A program made the translations under genes and the position numbers. The notes beneath the pieces are model-generated. The model saw only the letters and a list, made by a program, of their open reading frames with translations. It was not told the DNA's origin and searched no databases. A stretch of 64,000 bases of DNA from NCBI RefSeq assembly GCF_020906515.1, contig NC_085855.1, positions 1,178,001-1,242,000 of the forward strand, in the 5' to 3' direction. Each line of letters opens with the position of its first letter. The stretch's first letter is position 1. This DNA is from Vanrija pseudolonga. Taxonomy: Eukaryota > Basidiomycota > Tremellomycetes > Trichosporonales > Trichosporonaceae. Of the stretch, positions 12,070 through 22,150 are shown piece after piece.

Positions 12070-15000
12070 TCAGTCCTCGCTCACGTCTCCAAACTCAAAG
12101 ATGCCGAGGCGGTCCGCCTTGGCTCCCTCGGTGGCTGAGAGTTAGCACCGTTGCGATGGGCCTAACTCACCCTGGTTGATCTTGGCCACAATCTGCGGGT
12201 ACGCGCCGAGGTAGCGGAGCGACTTGTCAAGAGTACCGAGACCTGGTGGGTTAGCATATATTCGATACTCTGCGACCCACCCTCGCGAACAAGGTCCGCA
12301 TTGATGCAAGCAAGCGGATCCGACGCCGCGTTGGGGTCGGACGGGTCAATAAGACGCAGGTGGAGCAGGTTGCCCTCGCGCTGGTCAATGTTGGCAACGA
12401 GCTTGCGGCCAACGGCAATCTCGCTGAAGAAGCGCCACGCCTCGCCACCGTACTCGCTGCTGCGGGGGAGAATCTTGACAAACGACAGGCGCGCCTCCTG
12501 GGCCTGGCCAGGCAGAGCCTTGAACTTGGCGTCAAGGGGACGCAGGCGCGAGAAGGGCACAGTCTCCTCGTTGCCGTAGTCGATGAAGTAGACCTGCGCC
12601 TCCTTCTTCAGCGCGCTCGAGCGCTTGACACGAGCACGGTACCACCGGTCGTCCTCGGTGAACTTGGCAGACACAATGTCGCCAGTCTTGGGGCTGAAAC
12701 CAGCAGGGGCCGCGTTGGCGGGACTGCGGTGATGCAACGAGAAGTCGGACATGAGCTTCTCGAGCGACGCGGCGCTCTTGTCGTCGAGGATTTGAACCGA
12801 GAACGAGAAGGGGTCGGTCTCGCGGACGGCCGAGACGACCACGTCAAGGTATTGGGGGGGCAGGGCCACAGCAGCCTTGTCATCGGCAGCGGCAGCAGCG
12901 GCTGCTGCTTCCTCGCCAGAGTAGTTCGACCAGATCTGGGGAGTTAGCTTCAGTAACGACACATTAACCCACACCACGGTTGGCCGCCTTGGCCTCCTCC
13001 TCCGCAGCCTGGAGCTCAGCGCCAAAGGGGAGCTGCTTGGCGGAGAACTCGTGGACGTTGGCGAGACCGGCGCGAACGAGCTCGACGGCAACGTTGGCAC
13101 CGCCAGCGTACAGAGCACCAACGAAACCACCCTGCTTGTCGGTGCTGTCAAAGGCAATCTCGACATCACGCTGGAGGTAGCGCGAAGCAAACTTGTACGA
13201 CTCGGGACCGTACGGCTCCGACTTCTCGTTGGTGCCGGCACGGGCAGTACGAGGCGCGCGGATGCCAGCGAGCACGAAAGTGATCTTGGCGTTCTCCTTG
13301 GGCAGGAGAAGCTTGAAGCGCGAGCCCGACGCGACAAAGTCGACAACAGCAGCGTGCTTGCCAGCGCGCTTCCACGAGGGGAGGTACTGAGCAGCGCGGC
13401 TGCCGCTCTCCGACGCGTCGACAATGCGAGGAAGGGTCACCTCCTTGGTGGAGTGGATACCGCGGGTCTCGGTCGTCGCGGTCTGCTCAGCAATGATGAG
13501 CTTGTCGAGCTCGGCCGAGCGGTCCTCGTCGTCACGGCGGTGGCGGAGAACGGTAGCCAGGCCCTTTTCGATGAGTTGCTCCGCGATGTTGCTCTTCTGG
13601 CCGCCGTAGGTGATGGTGACGCACTCGCGCTCCTCGTACTCGCCGTCCTTGGGCTTAACGTAGTCGACGAGGACGTGCACGACCTTGCCGACGAGGCGCT
13701 TGCGAAGGAACCTGATGAGGTTAGTTGTACATGCGCGAAAAACCTCACTCCTTGGCCTCAGCGGCGTAGTACGTGTTCTTGGCGTCAGAGCCGCGGGGGC
13801 CGCGAACAGAGGCGAGCTGCACGCGGCGCTCCTTCTCGCTCTTGTCGTCCTTGGCAACAATGCTGAGCTGGTCAGAGCCCCAGACACGGACGACCGTCGC
13901 GTCAAAGGCCTGGCCCTTGGTCGTGTGAGCGGCGCCGCCCGAGGCAGCAGCAGCACCGTTTCCAGTAGCCGCGGTAGCAACGCCGGTCCACAGGCCGATG
14001 TGCTTGGCCTTGGCAGAGCGCTCGGCCGCGCGAAGCTTGTCGAGGCCGCCGTAAGGGGCCAGGATACCGGCGTGCCACTGTGATGTCAGGAAGGAAGGCT
14101 ACAGCGTCACTTACGTCGATGACCTTGGCAAGACCAGCGGCCGCGAGGAAGTCGGCAATGTGACCGTTGGGGTGGATACTGTGCTTGTCAGCTCCAAAAG
14201 TTCGACAATGTAGCTGACTCACGCCTGGCCGATAATAAAGCTGGCACCGGCTGTGGGAGCAGGGAGCTGGCCGCCAGGCGTGGGGCCGGCAAGAGGAGAA
14301 GCACCAAGGGACACGGGCGCGGAGAGAAGGCGGACCTTGATCAGGCGCTGGAGGAGACGGACCTCGGTGAAGAACTTGGCCTCTTCTCCCCACGGCTCGG
14401 CACCGCTGACCTCGCCGTCACGCTGGGCACCGGCACGGGGGCTCTTGGCGCCGGCAACGACAAGGTTGACGAACTGGTGGTTCGCGTCGTCGAGGAGCAG
14501 GCGCACGCGCAGCTCGGTACCGTTACGGACCTGCTCAACAATAGCTGGGCGTCAGCTCATGGTCCATGTCGACGAGCTCACCGTCAAGCTCCTTGTCCTT
14601 GTGCTCGGCGATGAAGGCGAGGGGGTCCGCGGGCATCTGGAAGGCGACGGTGCGCTGCTGCATTGTCAGCGCGCCCGCACACAAGTCCAATACGCACAGT
14701 CTCGGGCTCAGCAGACCAGACACCGCGACCGGCAGCCTCGGCCTCAGCCTGGGCGTTACGCAGGTCCTCGGAGGCCTTGTCGGCGTCGCGGAGCTTGGCC
14801 CAGCCGGCCGACACGACGAGCTTGGCGACGTCCTGCGGCGGCTGGCCGGGGCCAGCGGGCGCCGAGAGCACCGTCGCGAACTCGCCACCCGAGGGAAGAG
14901 AGTGCGTGATCGTAAAGGCAACCTCCTTGCCCACGAGGAGGGTGCGGAGGTACTCGCGGGCAGGGAAGGCGAAGGCCTGGGTGTAAGCTGCGATCTGCGA

Positions 15001-15391
15001 GAGATGCCCTTCCAGCTTACCTCGTCATCGCGGGTAGCCGTACCAACACGCGGCGAAGTGAGTCCGGCAAGGTGCAGAACGCTGCTGTCAGCTCAGCAAC
15101 TACATAGTAGCTCACCGCTCCTTGGCAGGCTGGCCCTTGGCGGGCGCCTCCTTGGGTCGCACGATCAGCGTGTCGCCAGACAGCACGGCTGTGGGTGTGA
15201 GCGGGGGCGGTGAGGGAGGGAAGCTGCCGGCGGTGCGATGCAGCGCCTGTACGGTATACTACTCCGGCTGGCTGCATCGCTACGGCCTGTAAAGGTTCTG
15301 GGGCGAGACGTACACTTGACAATCTGAGGGGTCAGCAGCTGCACACGACCACAGGCGCTCGTCTAGCTGGACTCACCGCGCGCGTGGACAT
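12070..15391 (-). CDS. SND1: Tudor-SN (staphylococcal nuclease domain-containing protein 1)
   Basis: Thirteen exons (minus): 15377-15391, 15314-15323, 15116-15188, 15021-15081, 14698-14976, 14582-14657, 14223-14544, 14115-14178, 13749-14077, 12973-13711, 12281-12935, 12171-12242, 12070-12134. They give 919 aa, the usual family length. Four tandem SN-like OB domains (start IVKSVLSGDTLIVRP; RVLHLAGLTSPR; FPAREYL; third and fourth via EFLRKRLVGK and ASRYLQRDVEIAF) are followed by a Tudor domain at about 737-795 (GDIVSAKFTEDDRWYRARV, FIDYGNEE) and a partial SN domain. Known roles are RNA binding, splicing and stress-granule biology and decay of edited or structured RNA. The first coding exons are tiny (15 nt and 10 nt). 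The 10-nt exon is demanded by the conserved VKSVLSGD frame and flanked by strong CCTCAG and GTACGT sites. Confidence 0.93.
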
Positions 15392-16136
15392 TATGAAAGA
15401 GACCGACGAGTCCGAAGACTGAGATGTAAGAGCGAGGGGGGTGAGGCTGGGGGAGGGAGACGGGGTGTGTAGAGACGAGAGGTGGTGGTCGTTGTTGCTG
15501 TTATTTCTCGGTCATGTCAGTCGCGCTGGAGTGGCTGCACGCTGGCCACGACCACTGCCGCGCCGCGTCCCTGCTGGCTGGCGGACTGGCGTGCTCGCGA
15601 GATCCAATCCCCCGCGGGGTAAATCACGTGATTGTTGTAATCCCGAAGTTGCTAAACCAATTACAAAAATGGTCGTCGCGTTCCCTGAAATGAATGGCGT
15701 ATTGCCAGACGATTGGAACCGACTCGACGACGACAACAAGTGACGACGGCGGGCGGTGCGACCGGGACGGCGGGCGTCGATCCCTCTACTCATCATCACT
15801 CGACTTGGCAAGAACATTAACTGCTACTACACTTCTCCAGCAACTACACTGGGCGTGTCTTCCACTGCAACATTGTATTCCTAGCAACGGTTCGGAACCG
15901 CCAGCCACCACCTCCACTCCGACGACGACAACGAACGCCTTGGCCACCCGCCACCCACCACCTCGCCCAACCGCGCGTTGCCGCTTTCATCTAGTCCGGT
16001 CGCCGCCGCTCATCTCGACACCCAGAGTCGCCAAAGGAAGACTACATTGCGTGCTGGGGGAATTAATTTCGACTCCTACAGCTCCTATTGTTGATTCTCC
16101 TCTGCATTTCTCTTCTCTTCACCCACTCCAGCAAGC
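15392..16136. other. Divergent promoter region between SND1 and DUG3
   Basis: 745 bp with no gene. It contains a palindromic E-box (15622-15633), a CCAAT motif (AACCAAT around 15655-15661), another CCAAT at about 15603-15607, and a long CCACCA/CT-rich leader before the DUG3 ATG. Confidence 0.6.
15622..15633. promoter_or_regulatory. Palindromic E-box AATCACGTGATT
   Basis: Perfect 12-bp palindrome centred on CACGTG, 231 bp upstream of the SND1 start and about 500 bp upstream of the DUG3 start. CACGTG with flanking T/A is the classic Cbf1-type bHLH site, used in yeasts for sulfur-amino-acid genes. DUG3 degrades glutathione, a sulfur store, so control by a Cbf1 or Met-type factor is plausible. 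That link is inference. Confidence 0.5.
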
Positions 16137-17665
16137 ATGTGCCGCTTCGTGAGCTACGACGAGACCCGGAAGGCCACAGCTGACACCGACCCCAGATCGT
16201 GTACAAGGGCGCCGAGCCGATACAGCTCTCCCACCTCGTCACGCGCCCCCGGCACAGTATCACGAACCAGGCGTTCGAGTCCAAGCTGCGTTTGCCCAGC
16301 AGCCGGCCAATGAATGTGAGCTGGAATGTCCCTCGAACCGCAGCTGATACCCCAGGCGGACGGCTTCGGTATAGGGTGGTACGACCCGGTGCTGAGCGAG
16401 CCGACGGTGCACGCGTCCGGCGCGGCCGCGCACTCGCACCCGCACGCCACAGGCGTCGAGTCGACGCCGTCGTCGCGCCCAATATCGCCGCCGCTCCAGC
16501 TGCCCATCGTGCCAGAAGGTTCCTCGGCGGCGGGCCCGTCCACGCTGCGGACCGGCACGCCGCCCGCGCTCAGCCCGGGCGGGGCCGTGCTCCCCGACCC
16601 TGTAGAGGTCGCGGCGCAGGTCGCGGACGAGGCACGGTCCGCGGAAGTCGCGGCGCTGCGTGAGCGCGAGCGGGAGATTGAGAGCGAGCGGCCGTGCGTC
16701 TTCAAGTCGATCTCACCGGTGAGTAGTGAAGGGGCGGGGAAGCGGTGGCACGACTGACGGTCTCAGGCTTGGAGTAATGCCAACCTTACGCGTCTGGCCG
16801 AGAAGATTCGTAGCCCGCTTGTGTTTGCCCATGTGCGCGCCTCGACCATGAGCGGAGCTCGTGAGTTGAGCAACCGCGACATCAACTGACATGCAGCGAG
16901 CGAGGACAACTGCCACCCCTGGGTGTTTGACCGCCTCATGTGGATGCACAACGGCGAGATCAACGCGTTCCCCAAGATCAAGCGTGCGCTGCAGGCGTCG
17001 CTGTCAGAGGAGCTCTTCCTCTACCCATCTGGGTACACTGACTCGGAGTGGGCATTCATGGTCTTCCTCTCCATGGTGGGTGCTTGTGCCCCTGACGTGC
17101 GCTTACCCGCCAGCTCAAAGACCCCCACGCGCGCAGCTTCACGCACCGCGAGCTGTCCGACGCGATGATGAAGACGATCAAGTTCATCAACCAGCTGTCC
17201 AAAGAGGCGGGCATCACAGGCCCGAGCCTGATGAACTTTGTCGTGTCGGACGGGCACACGGTCGTGGCGACGCGCTACATCTCGAGCCGCACGTCCGAGG
17301 CCTCGTCCCTCTTCTTCTCGTCGGGCACCTCGTTTGACGAGTACGAGCCCGCCGCCGGGCTGTACCGCATGACCAAGGCCGACAAGCGCGAGCGCATCAT
17401 CATGATCGCGAGCGAGCCGCTCACGTTTGAGCGGGCAGACTGGGTCGAAGTCAAGACCAACATGATGGTTGTCATCACTCCCAAGGTAGGTGCCACATCA
17501 TGGTTGGATATACCTAACCCCCAGATGAACCTCCTCCAGATCCCCATCATTGACGACTACTGGGTCGCACCGCAGGACCCAGCGAGCCACTCGCGCTCGC
17601 CCGACTTTGCCATCAAGCTTGGCTTCGGACACGGGTTCGCGTACGACGCGGCGCTCGTCGCATAG
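16137..17665 (+). CDS. DUG3: Class-II glutamine amidotransferase, glutathione-degradosome subunit Dug3
   Basis: Seven exons: 16137-16148, 16196-16315, 16356-16718, 16767-16860, 16897-17075, 17114-17485, 17525-17665, giving 426 aa. It begins MCRF; after Met removal Cys2 is the N-terminal nucleophile of Ntn amidotransferases. The catalytic cysteine therefore sits on a 12-nt first coding exon. Conserved blocks are LTRP-type HLVTRPRHSITNQAFESKL, DGFGIGWY, AWSNANLTRLAEK, SPLVFAHVRAST, CHPWVFDRLMWMHNGEI and the C-terminal hydrophobic block MMVVITPKMNLLQIPI. In yeast Dug3 partners Dug2 and Dug1 to cleave cytosolic gamma-glutamyl bonds of glutathione. An unusual Pro/Ser/Ala- and Glu/Arg-rich insertion of roughly 95-100 residues (about 56-155) interrupts the catalytic domain between GWYDP and PCVFKSISP. 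Confidence 0.92.
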
Positions 17666-17745
17666 CATAGTTTAGTTGCATCTGCCAATCATTGTATCCT
17701 GCGCTATGTTGCATCACACATCCCACCATGACATATGCGTGTACG

Positions 17746-18821
17746 CTACTCTTCCTCACTCCACTGCGCGTCGCGATCCGTAAGCGGGACGTACTGGGCC
17801 GGCGTCAGCGAGCCCCTCGTGCGACGAAAGCAACACACCATGACCCCGAACAGTTTCGTGCGCGTCACGGCGCCGTGCTCGTCCTTGTCCACCTGCCAGA
17901 TGTCTACGTGGGTCAGTACGCCGCCCAAGCAGGCAGCCCACTCACCCTGGTGTCCGACGCCGACGGGGATGAACATGCGCCCCGGGGACGCGAGCTGCGC
18001 GACGAGCGCCTCAGGAATGGCAGGCGCGGCAGCGCCGACATGGATCGCAGCGTAGGGTGCTGCGTGGCGTCAGTCGGCTCACGGAGGGTGCATACCGTTT
18101 GGCGGCCAGCCTGTGTGCGGCGTCAGCGCTCCCCGTGCGTGACTCGAGTCCAACGATGCTCACCGGCCCGCCCATCGCCCAGAACAATATCGATCCCGTG
18201 CGCCACGCCGAGCGCGACGCCGTCCTTGGCCAAGTTGGCCCGCGACATGTCCGTCAGGCCGCGGATGTGGTCGATGCCGATGACTGTGGCGGAGGGCGCG
18301 AGGCGGTGGAGCACGGCCGTGACTGCGAGCAAGCGTCAGCGAGCGAGCTTGCACCCTCCCCCGTCTGTCCTTCATCGCCACACCCCAGCCCCAACGACGC
18401 ACGATACCCCGACCCGCTCCCAACGTCCAGTATCGCCCCGCCCCTGTCCGCACGCTCGATATACGCAAGCAGGTTCTCACACGCGTGAGCGTGCATGTGC
18501 GGCGCGGAGATGGTCGCGTTGAAGCCTATGCGTCTGCGGGGGTCAGCGGACGACGGCGCGCTGACGCACTGCGGCGAGTCGTCGTATGCCGCTGAGCGGG
18601 TCGGGACGTAGTGCTTCCTGTCTACGAGCTTCATTGCCTCGCGTCGGCGTCAGCAGACGTACCGACGAGGCGTACCTGCGCGACCTTGTCGCTCGTGATT
18701 AGCCCGTTGGACGCCATACGGTCCACGAGCTGGCGCGTCAGCTCGTACGCCTGCGGCTCGCTGCGCTCGCCGCCGCTGGCCCCACCTCCGTGTTGGTGCG
18801 CCCGGACGACAGCCAGGCCAT
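17746..18821 (-). CDS. Protein-L-isoaspartate O-methyltransferase (PCMT)
   Basis: Nine exons (minus): 18786-18821, 18676-18750, 18570-18637, 18403-18533, 18164-18322, 18096-18110, 17946-18059, 17839-17903, 17746-17793, giving 236 aa. The enzyme repairs isoaspartyl residues using AdoMet. Recognisable are the family start [46 protein letters not shown], the SAM motif [26 protein letters not shown] and the C-terminal [11 protein letters not shown]. Exon 6 is a 15-nt micro-exon supplying WPPN, part of the conserved GWPP segment. The first intron (18751-18785, 35 nt) has a weak donor and no clear branch site but is needed to join MAWLSSG to the rest. The last intron (17794-17838) is 45 nt without an in-frame stop, so retention would add 15 residues. 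Its 3' end lies 80 bp from the convergent DUG3 end. Confidence 0.9.
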
Positions 18822-19180
18822 TGCGCGCGAGGCTGCCGCGCGCGCGGTGCGTAGGGGTTGTATGTGGGCTGACGGGGGTGGTGTCAGTGCTGCTCTTGTC
18901 GAGCAGCGTCAGTGTGTGAACACGGCTTGCGCGCATCTCGCCATGACGTCTTGTCTTGGTGGCGAGGACAGCCTCCACCATGCCCGCCAGTGCGAGATTT
19001 CCTGCACCCCGCTCTGCACACCGTTTTGCTCCCGGCCCCTCACACCCTGCACGCTTTGTAAGAAACCTTGTGCCACTGCCGCCACTTGCACCACTGTGCA
19101 CCCGCTGCGCCTAACCATGCATGATGCGGCTACAGTACCCAGTATACAAAGACGTCACTCCAGTCTTGTCTAACACACGC
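18822..19180. other. Intergenic region between PCMT and RPL10
   Basis: 359 bp holding the PCMT upstream region and the RPL10 3' flank. No gene or RNA signature is seen. Confidence 0.55.
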
Positions 19181-19880
19181 TTAAGCGCGGGCAGCGAAAC
19201 GGAGGTTGGCCTCGAGGGGGCCCTTGGGCTTGAGGAACTGGACGTAGGCACCGTCGTTGACGACCTGCTTGTTGGCCTTGAGGGCCTCGTAGTCGGGGCG
19301 GTCGAGCGAGGTGAAACCCCACTTCTTCGAGACAATGATCTTCTGGCGACCAGGGAACTTGTAACGAGCACGGCGGAGAGCCTCGATGATGACGGCCTTG
19401 TTGGCGTCACGGCAACGGATGGACATGATGACCTGGCCACTGGCGTGTGTCAGCAATTACCCTGTCTGCACTACTTCTCGCCACTTACATGTTGACACGG
19501 GCGACCGAGCCGTAGGGCTTACCCCAAGCACCACGCATACCCTGCTGAAGACGATCGGCACCGGCGCACGAAAGCATCTTGTTGATACGGATGATGTGGA
19601 AGGGGTGGACACGGACACGGAGGTGGAAGGCCTCCTTACCGGCAGTCTTCACAATGTACTTGTTGGCGCAAATACGGGCGGCCTCAAGAGCCTCGGAAGA
19701 CAGCTGCTCGTACTCATCGGAAACGAGGTGGCAGCAGAAGGGGAAGTCGTCGACGGAAGCGCGCTTGCGGCCAAGGTCATAGATACGGATCTTGGCGTCG
19801 GGCACACCACGGTTGTAGCGCGACTTGGGGTAGGGCTTGTTCTTGCAGTAACGGTAGCAACGAGCGGGACGGCGACCCAT
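19181..19880 (-). CDS. RPL10: 60S ribosomal protein L10 (uL16)
   Basis: Two coding exons (minus), 19489-19880 and 19181-19439, joined across a 49-nt intron, giving 216 aa, close to the usual family size. The sequence is unmistakable: [78 protein letters not shown] and [14 protein letters not shown]. uL16 is one of the last proteins to join the large subunit. It completes the tRNA corridor and P-site region and is checked during final cytoplasmic 60S maturation. Just before the ATG lies CAACTAACCCACGCCACCAG, a perfect branch/acceptor pair, so a 5' UTR intron probably ends about 10 nt upstream of the start. Confidence 0.97.
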
Positions 19881-20660
19881 CTTGAAAACTGGTGGCGTGG
19901 GTTAGTTGATGATCACAAGAACACGAAGGGGGGCCAGGTTATATACTGGTTTGTCGGTACACGTCCGCCCCGCTCCTTGCTGACCACCTGCTGAGCAATC
20001 ACCACGCAAAACGTGACTCTTGGCTCAAATCTTCGTCCGCCGAGTCGCTTCCAATTTCCCAGCCTCCACATGCGGATCCCGGGGGGGCGCGTCTCGGCGG
20101 TCGTAGTGCAGGCGGCGCGGCGGAGTCGACGGCGATGGATGCTGGGGCTACACTCACCTGTCTAAAGGTTTTGAAGGATGAGAAGGGGTCAAGTGGTGAT
20201 GACTAAATCAGTAGTACCAGCGGCGGCGGCAGCAGCCACTGTGCCAGTTGCCAGTCGTCTGCCAGCCAGCCAGGCTGACCAGCCCAGCGGCCATTCCACC
20301 ACCCAGGCAGGCTGCTTGCTAACCCACCGTACAGTGTCGATTCGAATATCGACGGAATCAAATCGTTTCGGATCCGTGTGGTCGAGTCGACGGAGTTTTG
20401 CATCGGGAATTACAGGTGGAGGTGTGGCAGTTGGACTCTTCCGGGGCTCCAGGGTCTGATCGCGTGGGATGACGCAGGTCTGGCGGTTGCGACGCTAATC
20501 GTCGTTGAATGGCGAAGTCATGGCGCGACTGGCTTACGGCGGAGAGGCGCAATCACCCGTCGGTGTCACACGCCGCCCACCCACCCACACGCCACCCCAC
20601 CCAGCCTGCAGCCTTATCCCCACCAACTACTAATAGCCCCTCCCCCAACCTCGTCACACA
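19881..20660. other. Divergent promoter region between RPL10 and PPAT, with probable RPL10 5' UTR intron
   Basis: 780 bp without a protein gene. On the minus strand a donor-like site (AGACAG followed by GTGAGTGTAG) lies at about 20157 and a branch/acceptor (ACTAAC...CCACCAG) just upstream of the RPL10 ATG. Together they would define a 5' UTR intron of about 270 nt, a common arrangement for fungal ribosomal protein genes. A TATA-like element lies within that span, so a shorter transcript starting downstream of it is the alternative. Confidence 0.5.
19939..19945 (-). promoter_or_regulatory. TATATAA element upstream of RPL10
   Basis: TATATAA on the minus strand, about 60 bp upstream of the RPL10 ATG. 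It is either a core TATA box or, if the 5' UTR intron is real, an intronic sequence. Confidence 0.4.
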
Positions 20661-22027
20661 ATGACTTCCATCATCCCCCCAACAGGCGACCTCCTCGTCG
20701 TCCTCCCATTCACCCCAGCACTCCTAGCAGACCCATCACCCCTCCTCCCACTCCTCTACTCGGCCGCCAAGAGCGTGTCCGGATCCGTCACTGTCCTCTT
20801 CTCCACCCCGGCCTCCGACCCCGACGGCCTTCAACTCTACGCCACCCTCCGTGCTGCGCCCAAAGCGCACTGGTCGGCCCTCTCGCACTTTCTCGCGCAG
20901 GCATACTCTGCCCTCGCAGCCGGTCAGCAGGCCGCAGACAACTTCCTCACAGAGGTAGAGGTCCGATTCGACGGAGAACTAGGCGAGTGGCAACACAAGC
21001 TCCCGGCAATTCCCCAACGCGTCATTGTCCTTGATTGTAAGTAGTCGTGCGATGGGGTGCGATTGCGATGGACGGCCGATCCTGACACATGCCCGAAGCA
21101 CACAAGGACCTCGCATCCCGTATCCTCGAGACCGCCGGCGTCACCGCACCCCACCACACGGTCCCGTCCCCTCGTCTCCCCCCACCCGGCTCATTGCAGC
21201 CAGCCACCCCAGCCCCCGGCTACCCTGTAACCGCACTCGGCGGCACATTCGACCACCTCCACGCCGCGCACAAGATCCTGCTGCATATCGGCCTGTTCGT
21301 GACCGAGAAGCGCTTGTTTAACGGTATCATCTCCCCCGCACTCTTGGCAAGCAAGAGCAACGCTCATCTCGTCGAGTCGCTAGAGCAACGTATCGCAAAC
21401 GTCGCTGCATTCCTGAACCGCACTGGGCCAGGAGACACCCTCGTTGAAGTCGAGGAAATCAAAGACGCACTCGGCCCCACTGCCTGGGACCCGACAATCA
21501 AAGCACTCGTTGTCAGCCGCGAGACTCTCGACGGCGGCGCACATATCAACAAGGTCCGCAAGGCCGACAATCTCGACGAACTCACCGTTCTCTCGATCGA
21601 CGTCATCTCGTCTGATATCGACGGCGTAGCAGACGACAGCCACTTCCGTACCATCAACCTCGCGTCCGCCACCGACGCACAGCTCAAGACTGACAAGTTT
21701 GGATCCTCTGGAATTCGCTCCTGGATGTCCAACCACGGTATCAACGGCCCCGGCGGCCTCGCCTCGAGCCCCAACGTTCCCCGCCCGGGCGCGACGATTG
21801 ACCCCGCCACTGGCAAGCCCCACACTGCTGGCCTGACGCGTGCCGAGCTCGAGGCCAAGCGTGCCTTTGAGGCGGCCAACTCTGGCGGCGGCGGCGGCCT
21901 CCAGTCCAGCCCCAATGTGCCCCGCCCCGGCGCGACCATCGACCCCGCCACTGGCAAGCCGCACTCGGCGGGCCTGACGCGCGCCGAGCTTGAGGCCAAG
22001 CGCGCCGCCGAGGCGGCCAACAAGTGA
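20661..22027 (+). CDS. CAB4: Phosphopantetheine adenylyltransferase (Cab4-type) with duplicated C-terminal motif
   Basis: Two exons, 20661-21036 and 21099-22027, across a 62-nt intron, giving 434 aa. The enzyme makes dephospho-CoA from ATP and 4'-phosphopantetheine, the fourth CoA step. The nucleotidyltransferase signature is GGTFDHLHAAHK at residues 173-184, with later blocks VVSRETLDGG and LTVLSIDVISSD. The N-terminal 125 residues (PTGDLLVVLPF... VIVLDSHKD) match the extra domain seen in fungal Cab4 proteins. The odd part is the tail. A 39-residue motif starting SSPNVPRPGATIDPATGKPH occurs twice (residues 348-386 and 395-433), separated by a Gly5 linker, after the catalytic domain has ended. 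The two copies differ at two of 39 positions. Confidence 0.9.
21764..22021 (+). repeat. Two in-frame 117-bp repeats (141-bp period) in the PPAT tail
   Basis: Copies at 21764-21880 and 21905-22021 encode 39-residue motifs identical except Thr/Ser and Phe/Ala. The DNA copies differ at several synonymous sites (for example AACGTTCCC versus AATGTGCCC), so the duplication is old enough for silent drift while the protein sequence is kept. Confidence 0.85.
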
Positions 22028-22150
22028 TCTGTAAACCGAATAAACCGTTGTAGAGCAGAGATGATGACATACAAATGATGTGATGGGTATACAAATGCGA
22101 GATATATGTGTGCGGGGTGGGTGTGCTCCAGTCCAGCGGTATGTTGCCGC

